64,000 bases of DNA from Glandiceps talaboti (taxonomy: Eukaryota; Hemichordata; Enteropneusta; Spengelidae), in contig NC_135552.1 of the NCBI RefSeq assembly GCF_964340395.1, positions 28,182,181 to 28,246,180 of the forward strand. The letters run 5' to 3'. Each line of letters begins with the position of its first letter. The stretch's first letter is position 1. Of the stretch, positions 26,701-39,800 are shown piece by piece. The notes under the pieces were generated by a model, which did no database searches, was not told where the DNA came from, and was given only the letters and a program-made list of their open reading frames with translations. The translations under genes were made by a program, and so were the position numbers.

Positions 26701-28814
26701 TCATACTTCAAATGTTTTTGTACCAAATAAACAAGAAATTGATATCAATCTATTATCATTATAAATGAAAATGACAGTAAAATAGATCTAGGAAAACTTA
26801 AAAGTCTATCATGTGTTACTGTCCCAAAATATGGACATTTGCTCCAATGGTTAGGGATGGCTATCTACTAGTATCCAACAAGAGAGGGGCTGGGTAGATA
26901 TTTAGATACACACAAATCCATAGTGGGGCTGTATTGTTTAATTAGTATGTATTATTATTATCAGGAAATAAATAACGTGGAAAACAATGTCAGAAGTATG
27001 CTGATTCTGACCTGTGTTGTCACACTCATTAATATATTTTGGTGTTTTGTTTGAACAGGCTGTTTGTACCGATGGTAAATTATTCAATCATCTAGTGACA
27101 ATATGGAGATTTCGACCTGGACTTCCTGGCAAACCAAATACTTGTACACTAGACTTTCAGGTAGTTATATTATGTGTCTTGAATATAATGCATTTGTCTT
27201 TATTTCCAACTGATAAAACATATATTGGTATTTAAGGTGTAAATTTAGTAATGTGTTCCATATGAAATTATGACAAACTGTTCTCAACAGTGTGGGTGGT
27301 CATTTTGATAATATTGATCACATACACATGTCCTTGTCCCAATTTGTTCTCAATGATTTATTAATTAGATATTATTATTCTCCAATATTTTTCTTCATTC
27401 GCCCAAGGAAAATATGAGTGACCTAAGGGGCCTTTGTCAACCCTTAGGTCACAAGTATTTTCTGGCTGAATGAAGAAATAAATTTAGAGAATAACGTAAT
27501 TATACCAGCGCCAGTAACATCAAAGAAAAATCAGCGAAAGTAATGGCAATTTTGAACACAGCAGAACCAGTGACACGTATTGTCGTGACAAGACCCAGTC
27601 TGTGTTTGTAACTCAGTACAGTGCAAGAAGCTAAAAAATTGTAAATAGTTATTGTATGTACAATAACAAACATTTTACACATTTATTAATCTTTTTCAAT
27701 TTACTGAGTTACAAACAATGACTTGGCAAATGTTGTTTCACTTTTATTTTTCAAGTAGGATGCCATGGTATAATTGTTTTATCCAAAATATATATCTAAT
27801 CCTCATCCATACAGCCATTTTAAATTTGACAATTATTATTAGTTTTGATTTATTGGAGAGTGTCTTGTCATCTTTAGGTGTGACTTGTCAATATATCCTG
27901 TCAACAACTCATATACCATGTGTCATTTATAAAGGGGAACAACACTCCAAGAATAAAGTAAAATTTCTAAACTTGTGGTTCTGGATAGTGATTTAATTAA
28001 GGATTTGACATCACCTTTGAACAAAGAATACTGCAAGTACATAGCCTGAATATGTCCAAAGTCAGGACGGGGACTTATGGAATGGGTTCCGTCTGTCCGT
28101 GCGTGCGTCCGTCCGTCCGCCCGCAGCTGTTTCTTGGAGATGCCTGGACCGATTTTTTTCAAACTTGGTACAGGGGCAACATACAATGGCATACATATGC
28201 ACGTCAATTTGTTTCATGATACGATCCAATATGGCCGCCTGGCAGCCATTTTGTTTGCGAATTTTCCATGTCCAAAGCCATAACTCAAACATGCTTGAAC
28301 AGATCTCATTCAAAGTTGGTATTAGCAGTGTTCTGTGACATACATGTGCATATCCATTTTCATCTTGATACAATCCGATATGGCTGCCTGGCAGCCATTT
28401 TGTTAGCGCAGTTTTCATGTCCAAAGCCATAACTCAGACATGCTTGAACAGAGTAGTGATATCAAATACAACCATATGAGGCCAAACAACATTAACCAGG
28501 TTTGAAAATGACAACATAAACTGCCAGTTCCTTAAAACCCAATCATAGCGGGGGCTATGTCATTTTCAATGACTTGTTTGTTGGTAATTTGGGACAAGTT
28601 TCTCACAAATAGTTTCATTCAGTGATGTCTTTTTCTTTACTTGCAGGTATCCTTTGAATTCAGGAGTGCTTTACACTCCCACCTGTCTCATCTATTCTTT
28701 GATGAAGTTGTCAAGAAGAATGTTGGTGCTTTCCTGAAGAGGGCACAAACTGTGTATGGTCCACAGAAAGTCGTTACCGGTAACAGCAGACCACAGATTC
28801 TGCAGAGTGCGTGA
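23776..28814 (+). CDS. COQ10: Coenzyme Q-binding START-domain protein COQ10, complete, 5 exons
   Basis: Mitochondrial START/polyketide-cyclase-like protein that binds coenzyme Q and is needed for its efficient use in respiration. Exons 23776-23867, 24611-24787, 26237-26429, 27059-27160 and 28647-28814 splice in frame to 243 aa (human COQ10B 238). The first 70 residues are basic and Ser/Thr-rich, as in an import presequence. The conserved part starts at [19 protein letters not shown] and includes HYNEFVPWC, the [15 protein letters not shown] strand, [11 protein letters not shown] and [13 protein letters not shown]. Intron 1 carries a 104-bp transposon (24211-24314) and intron 4 a fold-back element (27375-27494) and an interspersed repeat. 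The first canonical AATAAA downstream is at 32217-32222, which would give a 3' UTR of about 3.4 kb. Vertebrates have two copies (COQ10A and COQ10B); only one is seen here. Confidence 0.95.
24211..24314. mobile_element. Short DNA transposon (MITE), copy B, 104 bp
   Basis: Same element as copy A: ends TAGTCCTGCTTACA and TGCGAGCAGGACTA, with shared core blocks GGTGCACGAGTCT and GACAATTGTCAGAATCGAGT. It is flanked by a perfect 9-bp direct repeat GAGTCGTAC (24202-24210 and 24315-24323). It lies in COQ10 intron 1. Confidence 0.87.
27375..27494. mobile_element. Fold-back MITE-like element, 120 bp, COQ10 intron 4
   Basis: Nearly the whole element is an inverted repeat: TTATTCTC...CTTCATTC...GTGACCTAAGGG on the left mirrors CCCTTAGGTCAC...GAATGAAG...GAGAATAA on the right, around an 11-bp loop. 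Small interruptions in the arms show that it is not recent. Confidence 0.65.
28045..28590. repeat. Interspersed repeat with two internal subunits of about 149 bp
   Basis: A GTCCGTCC-rich head is followed by two diverged copies of a segment containing GCCTGGCAGCCATTTTGTT (near 28234 and 28383) and TCCAAAGCCATAACTCA. It ends near GCGGGGGCTATGTCATTTTC. The multi-copy nature elsewhere is inferred from style only. Confidence 0.55.
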
Positions 28815-30778
28815 TGATAGGAGACATTAGCTCTCTAGATTTTACCCAACATACATGGAAATTTTGTAGAATGAAACTGACAGATTTTACCACCTACAGA
28901 GATTTTTAGGGAGGAAGGGTACCTAAAAAAGTGGTTTTCCTGTATCAAAATATACCATATTACCATGGTTACATTTAAGACATGGGTTTCACTGTATTGT
29001 GTTGACTTTCTAATGAAATATTTTGTCAGACTGAAATTTTAAGCAAGCATCCTCAGAAAGAACTGGGTTAAAGGGCTGCAAGTTTATCACACAATTCGTG
29101 GAGGGAGGGGGGGGGGTCCACGGGGAAACACATACACCCACTCCCTGAATAATTAGCGAACATTAACAGGTCACTATCTTTCTCAGTAATCACAAATTAA
29201 GATGAAGTAGTCTAGGTGTCATGGAAACAGACCCACTGTGACTACTGGAGTCAAGTAAACACTGAATTATGTTCTTCTTACAAGGAGTTACTTTCCTAAT
29301 TTATTTGGTGTATTTTGATTTCTCTGGTACCCACTTTAAGGATTTGCTGGCACCCTAGTGAAATATACATGATGCAGTGTTTATTTGCCTCTATAAATTA
29401 AAAAAACCCTGTAATTTCATAAATAATCTCACCTTGCAGTAAAGTACATATAGTGCACACTACATGATGTGTGGATACCCAATAACACCATAAAAATTGA
29501 CATTGAAATTTTAATGTGACGCAGTGTTTGTTTCTGGAAAGTGGCTGAAATTATACTATTGTATGGAATTCTATTCTAAACTGTGATAGGCAAATAGGCA
29601 AAAGTAAATGTATTACCAAACTATGTATTTACTCAAACAATAGAATGTTACCATGGAAATAGAATTTGAACATGCAGCATGCTCACAAAGAGGTTGAAAT
29701 ATATGCAATATTTTTTGCCGAGAACTGAATATTTATAGAGATTTGACTCGTATTTTGGTCTGTAAGTGTTCGATAGAACATTATCAGAAAAGAATATTTC
29801 TTTTTTCCCCCATTAGCTTCACGGTCAAAGAAGTTCAGTGCTTTTAAAGAGAAATTATACCAAATAGCTCATATAAGGAAAAGAACTTAGGAAGGTTATG
29901 AAATGTAAGTGTTAATCTAAACTGAAATAGTATACCTATGATAATAGAAATTTAAAAGTTGATCATCTCTGACATGTTTACACGCAGTGTAGGAATTTCC
30001 TTAGTGATGACAACTTATTATGGGAATGAGAAAATTAACTGAAATATACTATAGTCCAATGTGATGATTCTCAAAATGAGAGAGAAAGTCATATTTCTGT
30101 TTAATTTTAAGAATTTGATATTTGAAGTGTTATGTAGATACTTTGTTTTCACAACTATAATTGTCAGAGGTTGTCATTACACCAGATGACTAGAGATGAA
30201 ACTAAATGAGTTGAACAAATCCAGTCTGCAGCTGATGTAAGATATGGGTTGATGTGATAGTAACGTACTCTTTACACTAATGCTGCATTGTTGACAATTG
30301 AATTCCTTAGTCAGAATAGGTAGCTTTGTGAAGTCTATGGTTTACAGTGAAGTATACAAAGTGCATGATGGGAGATGCATGAATTATTCATAAATGATAA
30401 ACAAGTGATTATCTTTATTAGTATTAACATATACAGTGCATGATGCCAGGCCTGTGAGTATTTCTAATTGATAACCATTGTCATTAAATTTGAATACTAA
30501 CACAGTGTTCATGACTACAATTAACACATATGAATATTAATTGATCTTACGCTCTGGGTGTTACAATGCATGATTTGAGACCACGTTATGTCTCTATTGA
30601 GTGATTAACTAGTGATTATCATTAAATTTGAATACCAGAACAGTATTCATGAATACTAGTATGATTTACACATGTGACTAGCTTTAGAAACTGAGCACAA
30701 AAACAAACTGGAAGCTAAAATTAGCATAAATGAATTCCCAATAGCCTCAAACTGTACATTATATAATATATATCTATA

Positions 30779-30985
30779 ATTGTGACCCTGTGAATGGTAT
30801 AGTACAGTCTGTCAGTAGTGCTGTGACCCTGTGAAGGGTATAGTACAGTCTGTCAGTAGTGCTGTGACCCTGTGAATGGTATAGTACAGTCTGTCAGTAG
30901 TGCTGTGACCCTGTGAATGGTATAGTACAGTCTGTCAGTAGTGCTGTGACCCTGTGAAGGGTATAGTACAGTCTGTCAGTAGTGC
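30779..30985. repeat. 41-bp minisatellite, 5 copies
   Basis: The unit begins CTGTGACCCTGTGAATGGTA and ends CTGTCAGTAGTG; copies differ by A/G at one site. It lies downstream of COQ10, possibly in its 3' UTR. Confidence 0.92.
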
Positions 30986-31876
30986 TGCACAGACTGGACA
31001 AAATGTTATGTAATTTTACAAGATGAAGACACATGATTTGCTATTTTACCATAGTAACGGTCACTATGGAAACACCAAGATTATGACACCTGTTTGATAT
31101 CAATAATCATGTTTTACACATATTGTTTAATTCAGTATGTAAATAGATTTGATTTGTTAATTTGTAAAATAACGGAAGATTCTTTGAATTCTTTCTTGGA
31201 GTGAAGAGTTTAATCTTTCCTTGCATATTTTGAGCCAAGATTTGATTTTTCGTTTGGCAATATTTATAAGCTGTGCTAAGACATCATTTTAGTTGGTTTC
31301 CTGTCACTACATATATTTCAGTGTATCATTGATTGTAATATGTTCTTCAAGAAACCATATACTTGAGTGTTTTTATTTCTTCAACACGGGTTTAACATTT
31401 TTATTTGATGTAATTGTTCACAAGTTAGAATGCAGGATGTAATCTCCACTCAATCTGATTGTCTTTTAACTTCTACCAGCAAGTTGGTTTTTATGTGTTT
31501 AGGGGAATACGCCATGCAATAAGCAGACATAAACATGTTTACCCTCTTCCCTCTCTTTCCTTGGGCACCCTCATGTTAAATTCCTGTGACACAGTGGGTA
31601 CCTGAAATATGCTGTATTAAAACATGAGTAAGAAGTATCTAAACTGAAGGTTAATTAGAAAAAAAATCATGAATTATTGAATTTTAGAGAGATGATTTCA
31701 ATTTTTTGTGTTCCCACAATAATTTAAATTTAACCATTGACAGGAATGTGGGTAATGCGTTCTTTTAGTATGTTACCAAAAAAATTTACATCATGATATT
31801 GACTTCCTATATGTTAATCAGGCACCTATTGTTATATTCATTTTCTGTACAGCTTTCATGTAATCCAGAACATCTT

Positions 31877-32078
31877 CATGACTTATTACCTGATACAAGA
31901 CAGTGTACTCACTTCCTGGAGTACCATGACTTATTACCTGATACAAGACAGTGTACTCACTTCCTGGAGTACCATGACTTATTACCTGATACAAGACAGT
32001 GTACTCACTTCCTGGAGTAACATGACTTATTACCTGATACAAGACAGACTTAGACAGTGTACTCACTTCCTGGAGTAA
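31877..32078. repeat. 48-bp minisatellite, 4 copies
   Basis: The unit begins ATGACTTATTACCTGATACA. The last copy has a short internal duplication (AGACTTAGACAG). The period is a multiple of three, which explains the open frames over it; no gene is implied. Confidence 0.92.
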
Positions 32079-32216
32079 CACCACAGTGGTTTAGGAACTA
32101 TGTGTACAGACTTTTATCTTGCTGCTTCTAGCAATCAGGGAAATGTATTTTCTTTTTGCTAATTTCACGAGTGTTATATTTGCATACAGATTGTATTTAT
32201 TGCACTTGATTCTCCA

Positions 32217-32222
32217 AATAAA
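32217..32222 (+). terminator. COQ10: Candidate distal COQ10 polyadenylation signal
   Basis: First canonical plus-strand AATAAA I found after the COQ10 stop, 3.4 kb away. ATTAAA variants occur earlier, so the true 3' end may be nearer. Confidence 0.3.
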
Positions 32223-33495
32223 GCTAGATTGTATGTACAATACGGTCTTTTTAATGAATATATGACTTATGTTGTCTCTTTCTGTATAACAGCAGATGAA
32301 CTATTAGCAATCTAACACTGATATAAACTAAAACTACATTGCACTGTAGGGTGTCGTTGAATGTGTCAGTACATCTTGGAATACACCTGCTGTGTATTTT
32401 CTATGCTCTATCTGTGTCCATTTTTTTTTTTTTTTTTTTTGGGGGGGGGCTCAGTATTTACAGTCTTGATAAAAGGGTGGTGATATCATATCAAGGTGCC
32501 ATCCACATGCGACATCAATACATTTTGTTTGAGCTGTCCTATTTGCCAATAACATGTTGCAATTTGCAAAAAAAAGAAATGAAACTGATCAAAGAGGGCG
32601 CCCTTGCAGGTCTGTAATTAGTCACTTTTCCACTTGAAATATGAATTTTGGTTGCTGAATGAAGTCTATTATTGCTGTAGATTTCAAAAAGCCGTGTAAA
32701 CATTTGGAAATAAGTTCTCTGGATGTACAAATGATTCAAACTTCCTAAATGTGAAACGCAACGGGGGGCTTGGGTTTTGCTGCAATATAAAGCTCTTACT
32801 CTTGTATTTAATAATGAGGCAGATGACTGCCATGCCTTAATCTGTCGCTCTCTGTGGAAAGTAATTTGAACTATTCTAACAAAGTTAAGCCTCAGGAGCA
32901 GTCGTTTACCACATACGTTGGCAAAATTATTCACCTCATTTACCATTTAATTATGAGGAAGTTGATAGCCAAGTGAATGTGTGTGTTTGCCTTAATACAT
33001 CTTTACATTTATGTTATATGCAGACAATATAGCCATGTAAAAATGTACCGAGAGTAATATCATGTATTAAAAACAATACTTGAGTATTCATGTATTCTAT
33101 GGCTTTTAACAATTGTTTGAAATTTTATGACACTATTTTCCAAAAAGTGCTCCCCTCCCAACCACTGTTATGTTGTTTTTCCCAAAAATCAAGATTGAAG
33201 GGAAAGTTCCGCTGGTTAAGTATCTCAAAGTATACGTATAAGGGTTCTCACACAGCATTGAATACAACAATTCTTAGTACCTGCCACATGCTACCGGTGG
33301 TAGTAAATCAAAATAAAACAAGAAATTTGTACTCTTCTCACACATGCAACTATGGTAACAAATGTAGAGCAAAGTTATGGTGTCGATCAAGACATTTTTA
33401 TGATGTGTCTAGGTGTTTAGTACAACCTACCGGTATATAGGGTACTCAGAATAACCATCATCACTCATTGGAGATAAATTCTTTGAAAACACAGA

Positions 33496-33501
33496 TTTAT
33501 T
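33496..33501 (-). terminator. HSPD1: HSPD1 polyadenylation signal
   Basis: AATAAA on the minus strand about 370 nt after the Hsp60 stop codon, the first canonical signal in that direction. Confidence 0.6.
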
Positions 33502-33870
33502 GACAGCTAAGAAATCTATACAATACATCATACATCTCACATTTTGCATGAATCCAGGCAGAACTATGACAGTGCAAAACTGGCCCTTTGTTGGTCAAAA
33601 CTGTATTTGAATGAAAACTAGCACCAACATTCTGAACATGAAACCACATACATTTTTCATTTTCTACAGCTATTCATACAAAACAACTTGGTTTTGGCAG
33701 TCTAAAAAAGTGAAAAAAGAAAGAGATGGGGAAAAAACACAAAAAATATATTGCCAGTGCCAACAATTAATTAGTTCTCTCTGTAATTACGATTCAAAGT
33801 TCCACAAGTACCCTGGTTTGGGATATAATAAATTTTTCTCATCATTATTGTTTCAAAGTCTGGAAATAAT

Positions 33871-36800
33871 TTACATCATGCCCCCCATACCGCCCATACC
33901 GCCCATACCTCCCATTCCGCCCATACCACCCATACCACCACCCATAGGTAGATCTTTTTCTTCTTTTGGCATTTCTGTGACTACAGCTTCTGATGTGGTG
34001 AGTAATGATGCGACACCTGATGCGTCAACAAGTGCTGTCCTCACAACCTGCGGAAAGTACAAAACCATTCGAATTAGATTCATATCCAAGACAAAAGAAG
34101 GAAGTCAACAGTCTGAATAAAAACAATCGAGATATTTTACAAATGTTTACAGCACATCAACAGATGAGTCCCATTTTGACAGGCACATCAAAAAGGAATT
34201 ATTGCACAATGTCAGTTAAGAACAGTCTCCCTTCGAAGGCACAAACATCACATGGGTTGACTTTGTATTACAATTACTCTTGAAAGATAAATTTTGTTTT
34301 GATGCCTCAAAATTTGACTAAATGAAATTCAAATGTATCATTTTATGTTCAACCACTAGGGAGTATCCAACAGATAAGTCTACTAAAATAATTGAAAGAA
34401 CTTAAATCCGGATTTACATCGGACACGTTACAGACTGACAGCATGATGTACATGATCAAGGTCCAATGCTGAGATCATACAAAATACAATAGGTATGCAA
34501 CTAATTTACTTTAGATAGTCGTGAGTCATATACACTTACCTTTGTTGGATCAATGATACCAGCTTTGATCATATCTACATATTCACCATTGAGGGCGTCA
34601 TAACCAATTTCTGGAGATGACTGTAAAATTTTTTCCACCACTAGGGAACCTTCGACACCAGCATTATTAGCAATAGTTGTGGTTGGCATACGTACTGACC
34701 GTCGCACAATTTCAACACCTGTAAGAGGAAATGGATTTTTAGGACCACACACACACACTGTAAAAATGTGAAATTTTCTGTTCAATTTAACTTGTCTGGA
34801 AGAAACTGCATAATTTTCTGGGTAGATATCAATATGCAATAATGGGGGGACTCTGAACACTGTCAATATTTTATCAAGTGTACAGTATTTCATTTACCAA
34901 ATAACCAACTATGGGTTGCTAGATCAAGTCTTTAGTTAGTGGAAGTATCACAATTTGAATGATACCCCTCTTATCTGCTCCACTATATGTCACCAGTTCA
35001 ATATTGGCAGTTTGTACTACCCTATCCCTAAACTGATATACAGTTAAGAAAAGTTGGAAGGAGTTTTTACTCTGACTTGTTGGGTGAAAAAAACATGCCA
35101 AGGAAACATACTACTAAGTGATATACACATAGAAAAACAGAGAAAAAGTAACAAAAGCTCAGAATGGCACAATTCTTATGTGCCAACTGCTGGAATCATT
35201 TAAAAATTTGTTGACATCTTGTGCCAAAATTACTTCTAGGTTTCAATATTTCAGTATGAACAGGGCACCTGTACAATACAGCATTCAGACAAATCATTCC
35301 ACAGTACTTTCAGATTGACTAGGGCGATTTGATTGTCATCATAAAACTGCTTATACTGCAATCAAACATTACATATTTGTACAATATATAGGAGAACCAG
35401 AAATAAATTAAAATTTCTCACCTGTTTCTTGGTCTTTGTTTGCACACTTGACATTGTCCAAAGCTGGAAGACACCTGAGCAATGCAACGCCACCACCAAT
35501 CACGATACCTTCTTCTACGGCAGCTTTTGTAGCATTCAGTGCGTCATTTACACGGTCTTTCTTTTCATTCACTTCAACATCACTGGATCCACCAATCTGA
35601 AAGGTCAATGGGCAAACACGATGTTGGCTACCTATCTTAGAACTTTCAATTCAAGACACGACTCAAAATAAGATGTTGTCATTCAGCATAAATATTATCC
35701 TGTCCTATAAAGACTATCTAGGAAGCAACAACACAAACTACACAATTGACACCCCCACCTAGCTCCCTTCCAACACTGAATCACCGAAATCTCACCTTGA
35801 GAACTGCAACACCATCAGACAACTTGGCAAGTCTTTCACTAAGTTTTTCTTTTTCATATTCTGATGTTGAGTCTTCAATTTCTTCCTTGAGCAGAGCAAC
35901 TCTCCTGTCCATGGCTTCTTTGTCTCCCTTACCCTAGACAAGCGAATAACATTCAAAGTTGCGTTAGGGTGATGACAAGTTTTTGTAGCATTAAAGTTTC
36001 TCTTTCTGAAAATCAACGGGCACATTTTTTTTTTGCAATGAGCTGGTGATGTAAGGCAACAGAGGAAAATACAATACAAAAGAATGTACCACTCATAACA
36101 TCATTACAACAGTCAAACTTCCACTACTGTACAATGCAGAATTCAGACAAAAATCATTCCACAGTTCTTTCAGATTGACTAGGGCGATTTGTTTGTCATC
36201 ATAATACTGCAAGTGAGAAATAAGACATTGGCATTGATATTGACATAATAGATAATAGACACTGATAAGAAATACAAGACTTTGTAGTATTAAAGTTTCT
36301 GTTTTTGCAAATCAACAGGTGCATGTTTTACAAATCAATGGACGCAGTTGCCATATATCAAATTTTACTATATGCTGGTGGCAGAAGGCAAAAGAGAAAA
36401 ATATAACATTAGAGAATGGTAAAACCTAATTAAGAATGTTGAAAAGACTTCTAAAGTTCTTGACACCTCAAAATATTAAATGTGCTTGTAGGTGTACCAT
36501 TCTCTAAGAATCACTAGTTTAGAGACTTCAAGTCACCTTGAGGAGTAATGTATCATCCTTTGTGATGACAACTTCACCAATGATACCAAAGTCTTGGGCT
36601 TGTACTTCTTCAAGCTTCAATTCAATACCTTCCTGACCAAACACCATACCACCAGTTGCAATGGCCATGTCATGGAGTTGATTCTTTCTGTTGTCACCAA
36701 ATCCTGGTGCTTTAACAGCAACAACTTGGAGACCAACTTTAAGCCTATGTACATGAGATAATAATCATATAGCTATTTAGTCTATCTTTTCACTATCACA

Positions 36801-39800
36801 GGGGATACAATGGAATGGGCTAAGAAGATACATGCAGTTTCCCTTATTGCATACAACTTTAGGAATTACTATGCTGACAGTAGTTTTACAACAAATTCCA
36901 ATACAACCTGCTAATTTCCACTTACAACCATTGTCAATCCTGTTTTTCCAAACTTTGTAAGTTTCAGTTTTTTTTTGTGCACAAAAAATAACCCAGTAAA
37001 AAGGATTAAATTTGATGAACCGTGTAAAATAGTATTTTGGGGGTTTGGTATAATTTCTTCATTTCTAGGGTGCTTGGAATGAATAAGCAAAAACACACAA
37101 AGTGCCATTCACATCATTACATCATCAAAACTACTAATACTGGGTAGAATTTAGGGGTTGACTGACGTGTGAGGGCGCTATGTCAGAGCGTACCTTACAC
37201 ACTGGGCAGAATTCAGACAAAATCGATCCACAGTACTTTCAGATTGACTAGGGCGATTAGTTTGTCATCATAAAACTGCCAGTCATGAAATGTGATTAAA
37301 ATCAAGACAAAGTACAGCACGTTTGCCACCTTCATATTTTGATACTGTTGTAATTTGCAACCAACAACAGGGAAACTTTGAGTTTGGTTACAGGGAACAT
37401 TTCCATGACAAGCATTCTCGCACACTTTCATAATTTATAAAGACTTCATTCACCTGTTAAGAACCATTGTACTAAGAGCTTCACCATCGATATCCTCAGC
37501 TATGATAACTAATGGTTTTCTTTGTGAATTGGCTAGTTCTAACGCTGGTACTATTTGTTGTATACTGGATATTTTCTTCTCACTCAACAACAGAAACGCA
37601 TCCTGGTATTCTACTTTTTGTCCTGTGTGAAGAATGGGAAACATCACTTATCTGTGTTATGTTGCTTGTCACAACTTTTCATCCAGACTGATTTGTCACT
37701 TAAAGCAGAAATCAGATATTGTCAATCTACATAATACTTCAGATTGACTGAGGCGACTTAGATGTCATCATGTATCTGCAGTGATCAGAACCAAACTTTG
37801 CTCCGATTTTTATGTGATAGGTTCTAAGAGCAAGAGATAGCCCCTGTACAAATCTGAAAGAGATAGCCCCTGTACAAATCTGAGAGAGATAGCCCATATA
37901 CTGACATATCTAGGAGAAAGAATTAGCCCCTGCACATAAGCGAAAGAGATAGCCCCTGTACAAATCTAAAAGAAAGATTTAGCCCCTGTACAAATCTAAG
38001 AGATATAGCCCCTGTACAAATCTTGGAGCAAATTTAAGTACATTAAAAGGTCAGAAAAGGTTGTGATTTGTATTATAGGACATGTATATTTTTCAACTTT
38101 GATACGTATTGCAAAATGACTACTAGATAAACAGAAATAGTAAGATAAGTAATAAGAAATGTAAATAAAGAACCTACCTTTTGGTGTATTGATAAAATAT
38201 GGTGAGATATAACCCCTGTCGAATTTCATACCCTCAATAATATCTAATTCATCATGTAAAGTTTTGCCATCTTTGACTGTGATGACACCATCTCTTCCAA
38301 CTCTTTTCATAGCTTTTGAGATAAGACTTCCAATTTCTTGGTCACCATTGGCTGAAATCGTTGCAACCTGAAAAGTAAAAACAATGCAATTACTTAGTTG
38401 TGACTGCACTTCTTCCCTGATTGTCAAGCATTGAAATTATTTAGCTAACATGCATAATTTATATGCACATGAGTGCCTTTAATTAATATCACAAGCTGAT
38501 ATCTACACTGAGTCTCGTCGAAAGCACATCTATTTCAACTTTAAAACTGGAAAGTTGCTGCTATAAAACAAAATCTCAATATTATGATAACTATACTTCA
38601 GTAGTTCCACACACTTCTTTCTCCATCCCATAAATATAATCTGGGCAGAATTCAGACAAATCATTCCACAGTACTTTCAGATTGACTAGGGCGATTTGAT
38701 TGTCATCATTATACTGCCATGATATTTGAAAACTGTCAACTAGACAAGTTGCTGCTTCCACTTCTCTTTACCCTTTATTGCAGTACAAATGTATAATATA
38801 TTATCCAATGTGATTTGCAACTTGTCAAAAAAGGGTAATGAAGTTTAAGAATGGATTTATCAGAATAACTTCGTTGTACACACAGAAGGGGTTACCTTGA
38901 AATTGTGTAATTTCCTTACTTAGAAGTACACAGAAGGGAACTTACCTGTGCTATTTCTTCTGGTGTTGTGACTGGTTTAGATAAATTTTTCAATTCTTCA
39001 ACAATAGTTTCTACTGCCAGCATTACACCTTAAGTGATGGATACAAAAACATGGATTAATTGACAGTTTGAAAAGATTATGAAAGAAGTGTTCAGTACGA
39101 AAAGCCAGTCTTCAGTCTCAGAAGTTTTGAGGGGGAAAACCTGCATGGACAATTGTTTTGTTAATAAATAACACTCACATTCACAAAATGATGATTCATT
39201 TCAAACAGACACTTGCCACATCAAAGCACTATCAGAAGATTAATATCTAAACTGTCACTGGGTGACTGATTGTACAGTAACTTGTGTGGTATGATTGACC
39301 ATTGACACATCACTCAACTAACCTTGACCCCCTAGGTACTCTTAACCTATGAACTCCAGTCAACCCTTCCATGTATTCATCAATTGATTGATTGATTGAT
39401 TGATTCTTTAGATACCCAGTTCACTTATCTCTCTTTAACTGGCCCACACGTTCTTGTAGGGCTTATAGCCCTGCTTAATATGGTCTAGTATTTGAATGGC
39501 ACATGCCATGATCAAATTAGTGCAGGGCTTAGGAGAGATATATTGCACCTCAAAATAACATTATAGGTTCTACACATTCCTTTACCCCACTCCTTTAACT
39601 TCATTCCCTGAAATCTGAAAGAGGCTGTATGCCTCAAAATGCTAGTGCAATTTATGAACACATTGAACTGTTTTTCCTAATTTGTTATTTTGTTGTACAA
39701 ACAAGTACATCCTGGTAGAAAGAGCATAATCTCAGAGTGCCTCCAGACCACTAAATCAATTTTCCCATCCTTAATATTATAAAAACATGGTAAGCATTTC

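Larger units (their letters stand above)
28815..33495. other. Tail-to-tail spacer between COQ10 and HSPD1
   Basis: No coding exon is supported. It contains the two minisatellites and probably a long COQ10 3' UTR. The remainder is AT-rich single-copy-looking DNA. Confidence 0.5.

Noticed and set aside
31793-32084. Open frames with a 16-residue repeated peptide
   Set aside because: The 48-bp minisatellite period is divisible by three, so any stop-free frame stays open. There is no splice or homology support.
33871-34120. Plus-strand frame with a Pro-Pro-Ile repeat
   Set aside because: It is the antisense shadow of the Gly-Gly-Met tail of Hsp60.
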